Assembly: GCA_025331445.1 (NCBI GenBank) | Contig: JAIWNE010000001.1 | Location: 1-64,000, forward strand | Origin: Blakeslea trispora | Taxonomy: Eukaryota; Mucoromycota; Mucoromycetes; Mucorales; Choanephoraceae | Length of the DNA: 64,000 bases | Direction: 5' to 3' | Shown here: positions 37,504-49,659 of the stretch, one piece after another | How the letters are laid out: each line of letters starts with the position of its first letter | Position numbering within the stretch: the stretch's first letter is position 1 | Notes under the pieces: model-generated | Told to the model about the DNA's origin: nothing | Seen by the model: the letters and a program-made list of their open reading frames with translations, nothing else | Database searches by the model: none | Position numbers and translations under genes: made by a program

Positions 37504-39211
37504 ATGAGTGAAAGAGAACATTTGCTCCCCCGTCACAGCGAAGAAGAGGACTTGACTTTTATGTCATCTTTCAAGCATACACTTTTATCTTCCAAGATTA
37601 ATATCTTGCTTGTCTTTGTACCTATTGCCATTGCTTTCTCGGGAGCTTCTGATAGTGTCGTCTTTTCTTTGAACTTTATAGCTATTGTCCCCCTTGCTAA
37701 ACTTCTTGGTTTCGGTAAGTTGTTTGCCAATTGCATGTTTTGTATCGACTGAACTCATCCTTTCATTTTTTTTTCTTCTTAATAGCTACTGAAGAAATTG
37801 CTTTGAGATCTGGTTCAGTGGTTGGTTCGGTAAGTTTTATCGAGAAAAAAAAAAGAAAGGACGGTTCTGTTTATCGCCCGTGTTTAGTTGTTGAATGCTA
37901 CCTTTGGTAATGCTGTTGAGTTAATTCTTGGTATGATCGCCTTAAAAGAAGGCCTGGTTCGCGTTGTACAAGGTAAGTTTTTTTAGAATGGCTTTTGAGT
38001 AAAAAAAGGAAAGATGATGTTAAAACTCAACTTGTCATTCTAGCTTCTATCTTGGGTTCTATTCTGTCCAATATTTTGTTGGTAAATGAACAATCAAATT
38101 TGTTTGATGTGTAACTAAAACATGGTGATAGGTACTCGGTTGTTGTTTCTTGGCTGGTGGTATCGGACGTTCCGAGCAGACATTTAATTCCACAGGTAAA
38201 GAAAGGATCGACTAAAAAAGAATTCAAGGAAACTTATTGTGTAATGATGCAGCTGCCCAAACACACACTTCTCTTTTGGGTTTAACTGCTCTTTCCTTAT
38301 TGATTCCTGCCGCTTTTAGTGGCACTGCTGCTCGCTCAACTGAAGTCGATAATGGTATTGTTAACTTGAGTCATGGTACTGCCATCATTCTGTTAGTTGT
38401 CTATGTTCTGTACTTGGTTTTCCAACTCAAGACCCATTCTAACTTGGTAAGAGAGAACAATTTTTTTTTTTTTTTGCGGGACCAGATAAACTTAAACTTT
38501 TGATTAGTTTGAAGATGAAGCTGATGAAGATGAAAAGCCTAATACTACACTTGGTTTCTCGGTAGCTCTGTAAGTTATAAAAGATGGCAATGACCAAAAT
38601 ACAACGAGAATTGATTTCCTTATTTTTTTTTCTCTTAAGCTTATTGGTAATTGCTGGCTGTATTGCTATCCATGCTGAGTACCTTGTAGGCGCGTAAGTC
38701 AAGACAACATCAACAACAACAAAAAAAGACCTCATTCTAAATACGTTTCTAACTCCTATAGCATCGAGGGCGTTGTTGAAGCTTGGGGACTCAACGAGAC
38801 TTTTGTTGGTTTGATCATTTTGCCTATTGTCGGAAAGTAAGTATTATTTGATCAAGAGGAGAAGGGGAGGCGTATTGATAGATGACTGTTTTTTTTTCTA
38901 GTGCTGCCGAACATGTCAGTTCTATTACTTTTGCCATGAAGAACAAGATGAACTTGTGTATTGGTATTGCAGTATCCTCATCCCTCCAGATTGGTTTGTT
39001 GGTCTCACCTGTCTTGGTTTTGACTGGATGGGCTATTGATGTACCTATGACTTTCTTTTTTGAAATCTTCGAAACTGTTGTATTGTTCAGTAGTGTATTG
39101 GTAGTCAACTACCTTATTGGGGATGGTAAATCAAACTGGCTTGAAGGTGCTTTGCTTTTGGCCTGTTATGCCATAGTAGCCTTAGCTTTCTACTATCATC
39201 CTGTCGTTTAA
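37504..39211 (+). CDS. VCX1: Vacuolar Ca2+/H+ exchanger (CAX/Vcx1 family)
   Basis: Membrane antiporter that loads Ca2+ (and often Mn2+) into the vacuole using the proton gradient. About ten exons interrupted by very short introns give roughly 380 residues with about eleven hydrophobic segments. Both alpha repeats are present with the family motif: [17 protein letters not shown] in the first half and [18 protein letters not shown] in the second (GNxxE, with the Glu in the ion path). [11 protein letters not shown] and [13 protein letters not shown] match the canonical helices. An acidic cytosolic loop ([12 protein letters not shown]) lies between the halves. The N-terminus is short, without the long autoinhibitory tail of plant CAX proteins. 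The start at 37504 follows the CT-rich leader. Confidence 0.93.
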
Positions 39212-39972
39212 GAATCGAGTGTATACAACTTTATAACAATAAATAAGTCCGTATCCTACTCAAAATCTGTATTGATTGGATCCCAACTAAATTACGATGA
39301 GCTGTTTGAATGATACGCCAAATGAGTGTGTGTATTAAAGAACAGTAGTACAATCTTCTTCTTATAGCCAAACTTCTTTAAGGAAATACTCAAACTTCTA
39401 ATGCGCACTCTTTTCTTTGCTTTTTCTCAAAGACATTGAATTCTCTTTCTATCTGCCGAAGCTAATTTTTTCCACTCCTTATACGAGAAATAAAAAAAAA
39501 ATGGGATTTGATTTACTCCTTAACATTTGACAAAAATTTATTCGTGTAAATTAACAAAAAAAAAAAGGCTTCTTAAGGAGAAAGGCTTTTCTTCAAGACT
39601 TTGCCCATTGGGTCATAAAAGAACACTTTCTAGACTGGTATGAGAACTTCTTTTGTAGATTAAGGTTTTAATGTCTCCTTTTTTCTTGCTAAAGGAAAAT
39701 ATGAAATTATCGAATTTTATTGGCTGTCATTTTCTACGTCACAGTCGTATGGAAATAAGGATTGACTTGCAAAAAAAAAAAGGAAAAGAAAAAAAAAAAA
39801 AGAGGCGAGACAAGTTATTTTTTAAGCCTTGCTCTTGGTCATCTCCTTCTCTTTTGTCTACTTATTATTCTAACTATACCAAAGATACGCCCAAGTAAAG
39901 GAAACCTTCTGATCTCTCACCGAGTGCTTTAATACCTTTACAAAAGCAATATACGCAGCTTAAAACAGCATT
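39212..39972. other. Intergenic; no gene seen
   Basis: Spacer with A-rich runs at 39770-39800. The 75-codon frame at 39671 is low complexity and was not called. Confidence 0.5.
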
Positions 39973-42669
39973 ATGTCTCACGGACCTCCTCGCGCCTACC
40001 CTTCACACAGTTATCCAGCCATGTCGCCCAATACAATAGGTCGGCAACAAGTCATGAGTAGCCCTCAACCCTTCCAGCAGATAGTAGCCAACAACTCTTC
40101 GAATTTGGTAAACATTGGACCATCTAATTCTAACAGCAGCAGCAACAATAATAATAATAACAATAATAATAACAGCAATAACAATAACAGCAATAACAAT
40201 AACAGCAACCCGAACAATGTGGCTACTGCTGCTGCTGCCACTGCTGCTGCTGCCACTGCTAATACTAGTGCCAATGGTTCGGCTCCTACTCGGGCTATGG
40301 GTAATAGAATGCAGACCATGAACAATCAAGCATCGAATGCTTCGGTCACAACAAATAACAGCCCTAATTCTGCTTCAGGAGGAACACTTGCAGCTCCAGA
40401 CAAAATGTATTGCGATAGTTGTCAAACCTTTCGCAATATTGACTTTTTTACCAAGAGGGATCACAATTATAATGTATGCGAAATTTGTCAGAACCGAGAA
40501 ATGCAAAAGAGAAAGCAACAGGTGGAGCGTTATGAGATGTTTGAAGAGCAGCAGCGAAACAAGCAGACAAGATATGTTCAGTATGCAGCTCCTTCGCCTT
40601 CACAACAACAACAACAACAACAACAACAGCAGCAGCAGCAGCAGCAAGCTCTTTCGCCTACTCCTGTCAATATGAGCGCTAAAAACGGTAACAACAGCAC
40701 TAGTGCGAAAAACAACTTGAACGGCAACAATCATCATCTAAGTGGTAATGCGTCGGCAGGAAATAGTACGATAGGTAGCCATACATTTTCACCCCTAGCC
40801 CATTCTACAAACAGCTCAGGTAGTGGCAATAGTATGGATACATCAAGCAGCATGTCATCGCATATTAAGCCTTCACCTACAACTTCTAGTGTGATGGTTA
40901 GCCCGAGTCATACAAGACATAGTAACGACAAGCACGTATTCACTCCTTTAAATAGCATGACTCAGGTGCAATCTCATCTGCAGCCACAGACAATCCAGCC
41001 TCCTATTTCTTTACCTATGCCAGCTCAACAGCAAGAGGTACATCACTCTCGTCATCAAAGCTCACCTAATCTGTCCCATCATCAGCAAGCACAAAATCAC
41101 CAAAAGACTGAGCCAATGGCTCACCGCTTAGACAAGAACAACATGATGGGCAATAATATCATGTCAACAGCAACCATGACTCCAGCATCAAACACTATTT
41201 CATCAGTTGACAGCAATAATACGAACACTACCGCTACCCATCACAAGGCCTCTGCTGCATTAGAGAGAGCATCTCAGACTGTGATAAGCCTAGAGACTTT
41301 TGTACATGAATTAGAAAGGGAGGCGGAATTTGACAGAAAAACATATCACCTTAATATACATCCTTTGATCGTTAGATTGGGGACTAACCCTGGATTTACG
41401 CAATTGGGTCGTGCTATATGTGAGCATGTGTTAGAAGGAACCAAGTTTAACTTTAGGTAAGGTAGTTTAAGAAAGAAAGTAAGAGTAGAGAGAGAGACAA
41501 AGACTTACCGTTTAATTTTTTTTATCAGTCTAAAGGACAGAAGGCGTTCAACCAAAAGCCCAGATACGCTATCCACACTACGGTATTATTGCTCTCAAAG
41601 AGCTGATACAGCACGACCTCGGAAGACAGAGAATTCAAAAGCACAGACCAGATATGATTGCGCTGGCGCATTGACAATTATCATTGACCTGATTAAGCAA
41701 ACAGCCCATGTGACATTGATACATAAGCACAGACATCCTCCTTTTGTATCGCAACATCATCACTTACAGCAACTGCAGCAGCAACTAAAAGCAGCACAAA
41801 GACAACCTGCTTCGCGCCAAGGTCAATTGCAACAACAGTCTGCTGCAGCGTTACCGATGGTACCTTCAGCAGCAGCAGCAGCAACAGCAACACCTTTGCT
41901 AGCATCGTTACAGGCGGCAGCACCTGCTCCATCACCTGTATCCATAGCAGCATCCACACCTACAATAACGCACCCATCGCTATCGTCAGTAACAATAAAT
42001 CATCAATCCCAATTATTGCCACAGCCACAGCCTCAAAATCAACAGCCTCAATCACAACCTCAACCGTCATTGTCAAAACTGCAAACACAACCACAGCCTC
42101 AATCACATCAACCACAGATACAACTTCAGCCGCAACAACACCAACAGCAAAAGCAATTACCACATTCACCGCATGCACTTCACCATGTTCCTTCTAATAC
42201 TCAATTGAACAATTCAATCCAACAACATTCCCCTCAACAACCACATCAGTCCTCTACGGTAGCACAGCAGTTTTCAAGCTCTCAACATATGTCACATTCA
42301 GTACAGCATCCAGTTCAAGCACAGCACAATCGAATACCTCATCGCTCTCCATTGCAGCACTCTCAGTCACAAACTTCCCCACCTCAACAGCAACAGCATG
42401 CAGGAGCTATACAATTGCTTAACCAACAAGAAGCGAAAAAGATCGAAAAACAATTCGAGGTTTTGAAACAGAAAGTCAAGGATATTGGTCAGCTTCTGGA
42501 TTCTCAACAGCAGTTCTGTAACAAAGGATTTCTTCAGACAGCAACAGATGCATTAGCAGGTGCAGATGAGATGCTTAGGGCTTGTCAAGCGCATGAACAC
42601 TCAACTACGCCGCTTCAACCAAACAAATATACCATACACTACAATAAACGAGGAGAACACCTTGTATAA
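39973..42669 (+). CDS. Asn/Gln-rich protein with CxxC zinc finger and DNA-binding-like core
   Basis: Two exons, 39973-41456 and 41529-42669, give 874 residues; the junction restores a Ser codon. Order: a disordered N-terminus with long Asn, Ala and Thr/Ala runs; a compact Cys finger (MYCDSCQTFRNIDFF ... VCEICQNREMQK, CxxC-x20-CxxC) near residue 140; a poly-Gln run near 215 and low-complexity linkers; a helical segment (LERASQTVISLETFVHELER) near 433; then, across the intron, a domain with RYYCSQRADTARPRK, a Cys (YDCAGALTIII) and VTLIHKHRHPP. The Cys/His spacing of that domain recalls FAR1/GCM-like zinc domains (tentative). Another Gln/His-rich linker and a helical C-terminus (IEKQFEVLKQKVKDIGQLL) follow. 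Likely a nuclear regulator with prion-like regions. The target is unknown. Confidence 0.78.
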
Positions 42670-43669
42670 CCTATGCCTTTGATCCAGGTACATTTTGTAC
42701 GTTATTATCTATTTTCTTATTCTAAAAGAGAGAGAAAAAAAACTTGTAAAGCACATAATAAACTTATTTGTCAATAGCAACGAAATCATGCGTACATTCC
42801 ATAAAAGTAAAAAGAATGGAAGGTCATTATTTCCTTCTCCTGCTCTCAGCACTAACTGCAGTGCGTATTTATTTGAAGAAAGTCTAACAGGACCTTCAGT
42901 TTGAGATTATGCAAACGTCCTGTCTTGTTTTTCTGGACTGATCTGACAGTGTTTTACTGTTTTTTTTTCTTTTGTAAAAAATGCAAATCTATACCTATAT
43001 TGTCATTGTTATCGCATATAAATTCGTTTGGTGAAGTTGTTGCAGAATTTGCTAGAAACAAAATATAGAGTTTTAACAAAAGAAGTTAAAAAAAAGAAAA
43101 AATTAGGCGTAACCAGCTTTGGCAAAATAAATTAGAGACTGATTGAATGGGCACACTTAAATAGATAGGGACGAAATTGCTATGGTAAACGCAATTGACC
43201 GATAGCTTGACCATTTACAAACAAGCTGTATGGGCTTATGAACTAAAAATTAAAGAAAGTTTCCAGTTCTGTTCGTTATCAGGATCTGTACGTCTCATTG
43301 ATGTCACATCACAGTGCTACATTTGAAGTTCAGATATACATGTACCAGATCAATACCTTGATTTTTTTTAGAGTGGTGTATTCCTAAAAGCTGATATCGC
43401 ACCCTAACATTGATTTTTCATATAATTTGTATTATAAATTTTTTTTTTCAAGAACGCGACCTTAATTTCTGGAAATTGTGTAAATGTTTACTTTTATGGT
43501 CTAGCCGGAGAATTTTAAGAAGCGGTGATTTGATTGAGGAGATTTGACCAAAAGCAGCAAAAAGGTTTCTCATCAAGTTCGAATATAAAAGGACATCCCT
43601 TGACCTTACGCTTGTTTTGTTTCTCTTCTTTTCCCCAAGAACTAGTTCTTTATTATCTATTCAATCAAA
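42670..43669. other. Intergenic; no gene seen
   Basis: Spacer between convergent-oriented regulation regions; the frame at 42695 looks like chance. The CT-rich leader at 43620-43650 belongs to the SDR gene. Confidence 0.5.
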
Positions 43670-44661
43670 ATGTCTGCACCACTTCCCGTTCTCCCCGAAT
43701 TCTCTCTCAAAGATAAAGTTGCCGTTGTCACTGGTGGTGGAAGGTAAATAAGAATAAATGGGATCAATAAAGGGTATACAGAGTCCTAAAACACGTCTTT
43801 GTTTCAACATTTAGAGGCTTAGGCTTGGAAATGAGTAAGGCTCTTGCTGAATCTGGTGCCAACGTAGCCATCATGTATGTTTCCAGCGACAAGACCAAGG
43901 ATATTGCTGCTGATATTGGCAAGCAATTCAATGTCAAGTGTCAAGCCTACAAGGCACCCATCAATGATGCCGAAGCTGTTAAGCAAGCTGTTGATCAAAT
44001 CTATAAGGACTTTGGCTCCATTGATGTTTTCGTTGCCAACGCTGGTGTAAACACCGGTGGTCCCTCTGAAGTAAGTGAAACAGATGTTTCTGGCTTTTTT
44101 TTTTCTTTGTGCATGACTCTAATCTGTTTGATAGACCTTTGACTTGAAGGAATGGCAAAAGGTTATGGACATCAATGTTAATGGTGTCTTCTATGGTATT
44201 CAAGCCGCTTCCAAGTATATGCTCCAAAAGGGCAAGGGTAGCATCATCATCACATCCTCTATCTCTGGAGCTGTCGCTAACCGTCCTCAATTACAATGTG
44301 TCGTAAGTTTTATCTGAGACCCTCCTCGTCTTTTTTTTTTTTAGTATACTCATTTTCTTCTTGATAGTACAACACTTCTAAAGGTGCTACCACTATGATG
44401 GCCAAGTGTTTGGCTACTGAATGGGCTCAAAAGGGTATCCGTGTCAACGCCCTCTGCCCTGGTTACATGAGAACTGAATTGTTAGATGCTACTTTCAAGG
44501 ATGATCCCGAATGGGAAAAGACTTGGTGTGATATGACACCTATGGGCCGTATTGGTGATGCTAAGGAATTGAGAGGTGCCGTTGTCTTCTTGGCTAGTGA
44601 TGCCAGTTCATATGTTACTGGTACCGAATTGTTTGTTGATGGTGGTTACACTGCCGTCTAA
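43670..44661 (+). CDS. SDR oxidoreductase, NADP mannitol dehydrogenase / L-xylulose reductase-like
   Basis: Classical short-chain dehydrogenase of 263 residues from four exons (43670-43743, 43815-44070, 44135-44302, 44368-44661). The Rossmann motif VAVVTGGGRGLG, the NAG stretch FVANAGVN, the catalytic Ser in IITSSISG and the YNTSK motif (Tyr-x3-Lys) are all intact, with the closing ALCPGYMRTELLD and FVDGGYTAV. This pattern fits the fungal NADP-dependent mannitol dehydrogenase and Sou1-like sorbose/L-xylulose reductase group; the physiological substrate is not determined. Codon use is biased like PGI, suggesting good expression. Confidence 0.9.
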
Positions 44662-46595
44662 ATTTAATTTATTTTTTTTTCTTCTTCTTGAATCAGCATT
44701 GTAATATTTGAAAATAGTGTATGTTAAATAAATCCGTTTTTGTACAAAGTAAACATTTAGTAATATGACATAATAGCGTGTGCACGTCTCACATCTCCGT
44801 TCAAAAATATTAAAGCATAAGTGTCTGAAAGGAAGGATTCAGAACATACTAGCATGTTTCAAGCGTTTCTAGAAACAAAAGCTGCATATGACACACATAC
44901 ATGTGCGTTTGCTTGCAAGAGTTTATTCTCTTAATTACCTTTCTTATAGTTTGACAAAGGAAAACACCCTTTTGGCGCGTTTCATGTCAATGATTAATAC
45001 ATTCGGCATTAGAAAAGTTAGCGTGTTTATGATCATGGACGGAGATAAAAAGTGATTGAAGAGTACTTTTAACTGACTATCTTTAGTAACAATTATGGAA
45101 GTAGATAATAAAATGACAGTTTAGAAGAAAATAATATACACTGACATCACATGGATTACATTTGTTGAGTGATTCTGATCGATAAGCATCATACACGGCC
45201 TGATAAAGCCTTCTTGTACTCTTCCTTTTTCTCTAAACGGACAATTTGCTTTACCAACAAATCATCTTGATCTATAGATAACCAGTCTTGTAATTGTGCT
45301 CTGTATTAAATAGAGAGATGGCGAGTAAAGAAGTACTCAATATCAGGGGTTTGCAGCTCACTCTAAATCTCAGAAAAAATCCAGAAGCAGCATAGTCTGA
45401 ATTCGTCATAGATTTTTAAAGTACCTGCAATACCGAGGCCTTCAAATTAATTAGCAGTCAATAGTAAAAGTAAAAAATAGGGGCCTCCTTCGAACAGTTT
45501 GTGTGCCAAACAAATAATATAGACTTTTTTTTTCTTACTGTTTGTTTGACAGAAGTTTACAATTTTATGCAGAAGGTTACACAAGCGCACTTTGAAACCC
45601 GACATGCGATTTCTTAGACTCATTCCTTCAGCACACAATTGCCATTGGAATGTATCAATAGACTATGTTTATATCATTCATTACTAGACAACATGTGTTT
45701 ATCATGTTGACAATAAAGGCGGTTTCATGAACGAAAAGGGATAGCTTATTGATTGAAGATGGCCTCAGTTCAATTGAAAGTCCTGTGTTGTTAGAATGGC
45801 TTATGTAAGTAGACTATAGATTTACATAGAAGAGAGATGTTTTGTCTACTTATAGTAAAAATGAAGTGATTTACTGCCTAATAAGAAAAATTGTTTTTAG
45901 AGTTTCTCATTCTAAAACAGAGTATCGCTCATTTCAGGCCAGTAGCTTATATTGAAAATAAAGCAAACAAAAATGAAGTTCTACAATGATAAAAAAAGAA
46001 AGAGTTTCTTGTAGGACCTATCCTTTTTATTATCCTTGTTTTGTTAGAATGCTGGTCTCAATGCTTTTAAGCATCACAGTACATTGTACAAATTACCTTT
46101 ATTACTACTTTGGCTAATGACCAGCAAATCAATACCTAGCGCTGTGTCCACAATGCTTGTAATCCATACCCAAGCAAGAGCTTGTTGTTATGTTTGTTAT
46201 CTTGTTGTTTTTAATTTTCCTAGACGCTATGGACAGTAATTAAATTAAAGCAGATAAGCTAAAACTAAAGCCTCTCATCTCTGTCCTCTAAACTCAATCT
46301 ATATTACGATATTTTTATGCACGACAGAACATAACTTGTGAATACTTGATTGAAGCATAATGCTGGATACTATCTATGCTCAATGGTAAAAATACAGAAA
46401 AAGGCACACATCATTGAATTTTAAATTGATCCTCTTCTGGCCAACTGAAAGTCAAAAGTACATTAGAGAATGACATTTTTATATAAAAACTAAGCAGTTG
46501 AAAGGTAAATGCTCCTACTTTTTTTTCTTCTTCTTTCTGTGCTCATCATCCTTTGTTATCTACTTTAACCATACAATATACGTCGATAACATAAA
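44662..46595. other. Intergenic with a possible decayed gene
   Basis: Mostly AT-rich spacer with no supported gene. A minus-strand open stretch near 45197-45640 is discussed as a separate candidate. Confidence 0.45.
45197..45640 (-). pseudogene. Possible decayed minus-strand gene
   Basis: A C-terminal-looking helix (AQLQDWLSIDQDDLLVKQ followed by LEKKEEYKKAL and SGRV-stop, ending at 45197) lies behind a good acceptor (ATACAG). Upstream minus-strand frames carry MTNSDYAASGFFLRFR with a GTGAGC donor and MSLRNRMSGFKVRL with a GTAAG donor. None of these joins in phase with the last exon, so it looks like a relic with a frame error, or a gene whose true exons I did not identify. The family is not recognised. 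Confidence 0.25.
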
Positions 46596-47341
46596 ATGCA
46601 ACTCTTCTTCGCATCAATCTCTGTTGCTTTATTAGCTGTTACTGTCTCTGCGGCTCCTGCCTCTGAAGTTCTTGCCGCCAGCGCTTCTGTTAGCGATGCT
46701 GCTAGTGCATCTATGGTTCCTCTTGATTATGCTTCAGTTATTGCCAGTATGATGGACGCTAGTGGTCCTGCTGTATCTGCAGTTCCTATGGAATACTTCA
46801 TGACTTCTCGAATGCAAAAGAGATGGTCATGGGATAGCAACAATGATGACAGTAATAAGGGTTACCATGCTGAAGACGAAAAGCTACAAAAATGGGAAGG
46901 TAGTGGAATAGATCAAGTCTATCATGTCTGGCATGACGAAGACCTAAAGAAAAAAGATGATGAAGATTATTATGGTCTCTATGATGGAGAGGATGTGTCC
47001 AGCTTAAACAATAACAAAAAGCATGTATCGTCTGAAGGCAAGCACAAAACTATTAACGCTCGATATGGTGCTGCCAATGCTGGCTCAAACTATTTACCTG
47101 TGGTAGTAGTAGAAGTTCCTATGGGTGCAAAACTCGAAAGTGCAGTTGATAGTATTAATGTCGCGTAAGTTTGCTCTCATGCGTTCATAGTGTTTTGTTC
47201 TAATAAGTATTGGTTATTGGTTTCTATCAAATTAGTATTGCAACAGCTACACAATCTGTACAAGCAGTTGCTCTATTTGAAGGTCTGGGCATAAATGGTC
47301 CCATTGGCCCTGGTCCCATGGCAACTCCCTCCAGCATTTAG
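46596..47341 (+). CDS. Small secreted protein, unknown function
   Basis: Two exons, 46596-47164 and 47236-47341, give 224 residues. The N-terminus MQLFFASISVALLAVTVSA is a clear signal peptide with a cleavage-compatible AAP. An Ala/Ser-rich prosegment follows, then RMQKR-W at about residue 76, a candidate Kex2-type dibasic processing site. The mature part is charged and Trp/Asp/Tyr/Lys-rich (DSNNDDSN, WHDEDLKKKDDEDYYG), followed by a hydrophobic stretch (YLPVVVVEVPMGAKL) and a Gly/Pro-rich C-terminus. There are no cysteines, so it is not a typical disulphide-rich effector. No family was recognised; it could be a cell-wall or spore-coat protein (inference). Confidence 0.75.
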
Positions 47342-47666
47342 CTACATTTATTTTTATTAAATTAATTTTAGATCTTGAATACCAAACAACTTGCAGAGTG
47401 CGAAAAGGGTCTTATATACCTCAGCTTTTATGTTTGAAAGTTAAGCCAAACAATGATTGTTGAAGATTTTGAGAACGACTTTTTAACAATAAGTCTTGTC
47501 TATCCTATAAAACAATGGATAGGAAGGTTTGGACTATTGATAGGGATTTCCAAAGCTTAAGCTAAAACTTTCACACAAACATTGAAGTCAAAACTTATCT
47601 CACTGATTTCGATAACTCTATTTTATTGAGACTGTAAAAAACGGCACGCCTGTATTAGTTTCTTTT
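47342..47666. other. Intergenic; no gene seen
   Basis: AT-rich spacer between the secreted-protein gene and the C-terminal end of the KDZ transposase gene. No terminal inverted repeat or target duplication was recognised. Confidence 0.4.
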
Positions 47667-49225
47667 CTACAATCTCGTCGATGTTGAATGGAAAAGCTGC
47701 TTCCATTGAAATTCCAATCTTTGGAACTCGTTTATGCTCATATTCAGTTTTTGAATGCTGAGCAAGCATTCTTTGTATTTCCTCCTGATATGGCCAGCTT
47801 CGAGTTGATTGTGATGAGTATCAAAACAAGCGATATATCTATGCTTAGTCAACTTACGAGTCTCTTTCATCTTTTCTTCTGCATAGTGAATAGTAGCACC
47901 AGTCAAGAGCAATTGACGTCTGTCTTTTGACATTGAGCGTGTCATTGCTATGAATTGACTGGTGTACGACCAGAAGCGTTCGATGCCTTCACCATCTACT
48001 CCTCGTGATTAGCATTAAGTTTAAGTATAAAGTTTCAATACGATTTTACCTGTTAATCCAAAATGGTCGATGTATCTTGGATTGTACTGCATTTGACAAT
48101 GCATATTGTGAGCATGTGCATGAAAGATTGGCACTGCATACTGGGTGTTGCAGGAGGCCAAAGAAGGAAACGCTTTCTGATAAAAAGGATGTTAAGTTTA
48201 ATTGACAAATGACAGTAGGGTTTTGCATTGGTTTTTCTTACTTCAATTTTTTTTTTTGCATAAGCATGCAAAACCTTCGAGATAGCAGAATACTACAAAA
48301 TAGTTAGAGAACTTATTGTCATAGGAATTATGAAGAGTTTGATATTTACATCATCGTTAAAGCCTGCTAGTTGCAGGCCGAATTCATTTATCACTCCTGT
48401 AAAAGAGTGATTTGACACCCCAGCAGCCATTTTGAGTTTATGCAAAAAGCTTAATAACCCAAAATGAACTGCTAAGCGGGGACTTTTTGTGGAACTTGGA
48501 AGCAATTGCATAACCATCAAGGTCTCAAACAAGTTCTTGCAATTGCAATATTCAACATTGGCAACAACGTTGTCTGATTGAAGTTTTATATAAGCACCAC
48601 GTAAGAAGAATATTTTAGAAAACTTACTGAACATAAAAAAGCACCTAATTTGTGCTGAAAACTTTATCTGACAGGAGCATGGCGAGTTGAATGATAGAGG
48701 TTTACTCAATCGAGGGTCAGGCTCGCCATACAACCCGAATGATTCAAGATAGCACTTGATCATGACATCCTTCTTATCGTTCCACTTTTGTTGGTTGTCA
48801 ACACGAATGCTTTCAGAGCTCCGAGGCTCGCTTTCATCGATTCGAAATTCTCTTTCTGATGACATAAAAAAGTCATCAGTGTAATCGTAACCACTGATGT
48901 TTTCATCAAAAACGCCAGTATCGATTTCAAAATCAATATCAGCATTAGGAGCCTCAGATACTTCTTCAGTTGCAACAGGCTCATGTTGCACGATTTCTGT
49001 CTGTTCGGCTTCAAGCAATTGCTTCTGTCTCTTTGCTTCAAGCTTTTTCAACCTCCTTGCTTCTTTCTTTGCTTCTTTCTCTGCTTTCAACAATGGGTCT
49101 AGTATACTATCTAATGGAGCAAAACCATAGATATCCATCTCTTCGGTAGAGTCGGCTTCATAGTAGTACTTATTGATATCGGGGTGAAGTTCTTGTTTTC
49201 TCTTGTTCTTTCTGGGTCTACCCAT
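47667..49225 (-). mobile_element. KDZ-type transposase gene with its catalytic middle deleted
   Basis: Read minus, the N-terminus MGRPRKNKRKQELHPDINKY is basic, followed by a Glu/Lys coiled coil and an acidic stretch. Then comes the cysteine cluster typical of Kyakuja-Dileera-Zisupton transposases: CSCQIKFSAQIRC ... VEYCNCKNLFETLMVMQLL and SPRLAVHFGLLSFLHKLKMA. A short exon (YSAISKVLHAYAKKKIE) follows, then the C-terminal core YAVPIFHAHAHNMHCQMQYN and, across another intron, LTDGEGIERFWSYTSQFIAM, which is the KDZ consensus. All junctions stay in phase (FNDD|YSA, KIE|KAF, LT|DGEG), yet the region that should carry the DGNF motif and the first catalytic Asp residues is absent. The spliced product would be about 445 residues against 900 or more for full elements. 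It is either a non-autonomous deletion derivative or a domesticated fragment. Confidence 0.8.
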
Positions 49226-49370
49226 CGTTTAAAATTTAGAAAAAAAGGGGCAGTTCTGATTTATGCCTCACTTATGACCACTTATCCCAGTAATCTCGGC
49301 CAATCAAAAAATAGTTAGTGGAGTGTATTTAAAGTTGGATTTGGGATTTGGGATTGCCGATAGCTGAACG
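49226..49370. other. Junction between two transposon fragments
   Basis: Short AT-rich join between the KDZ gene start and the helicase fragment. It contains a palindromic ACCGATATCCTATCGGT at about 49398 just downstream. No clean transposon terminus was recognised. Confidence 0.3.
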
Positions 49371-49658
49371 GTGACTACAGTGTCAAAAAGTGGGATTTTA
49401 CCGATATCCTATCGGTTTGAAAAAATTATACTAGGCCCTTTTCGGTTTATGAAATTTATACATACGTCACATTTCAGGTTCAAAGCAATAGCAATTAACA
49501 GGTGTCATATAACAAAGAAAGGCTATCTAGCTGATTTGTTAAGAAGCATTACTTTGGTTATCTGGGATAAGGCTTCAGTGCAAGACGAATTCTTTCTTGA
49601 AGCTGTTGATCGAAGTTTGAAAGATGTATGTAATAATGATAAGTTGTTGGGTGGATAA
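49371..49658 (+). pseudogene. Helitron/PIF1-type helicase fragment
   Basis: The last third of this open frame, LADLLRSITLVIWDKASVQD followed by FFLEAVDRSLKDVCNNDKLL, matches the region around the Walker B motif of Helitron-encoded PIF1 helicases (consensus IIWDEA, AVDRTLRDI, GG). In this copy the Walker B Glu is Lys (WDKAS instead of WDEAP), which would abolish ATP hydrolysis. The Walker A part and everything after GG are missing. It stops abruptly and is directly followed by the Tnp2-type fragment. Confidence 0.7.
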
Positions 49659-49659
49659 T

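Noticed and set aside
40003..40329. Leu/Val/Ile-rich minus-strand frames over the Asn/Gln runs
   Set aside because: Antisense of trinucleotide repeats (AAC/CAG/GCT); hydrophobic runs are an artefact and not membrane proteins.
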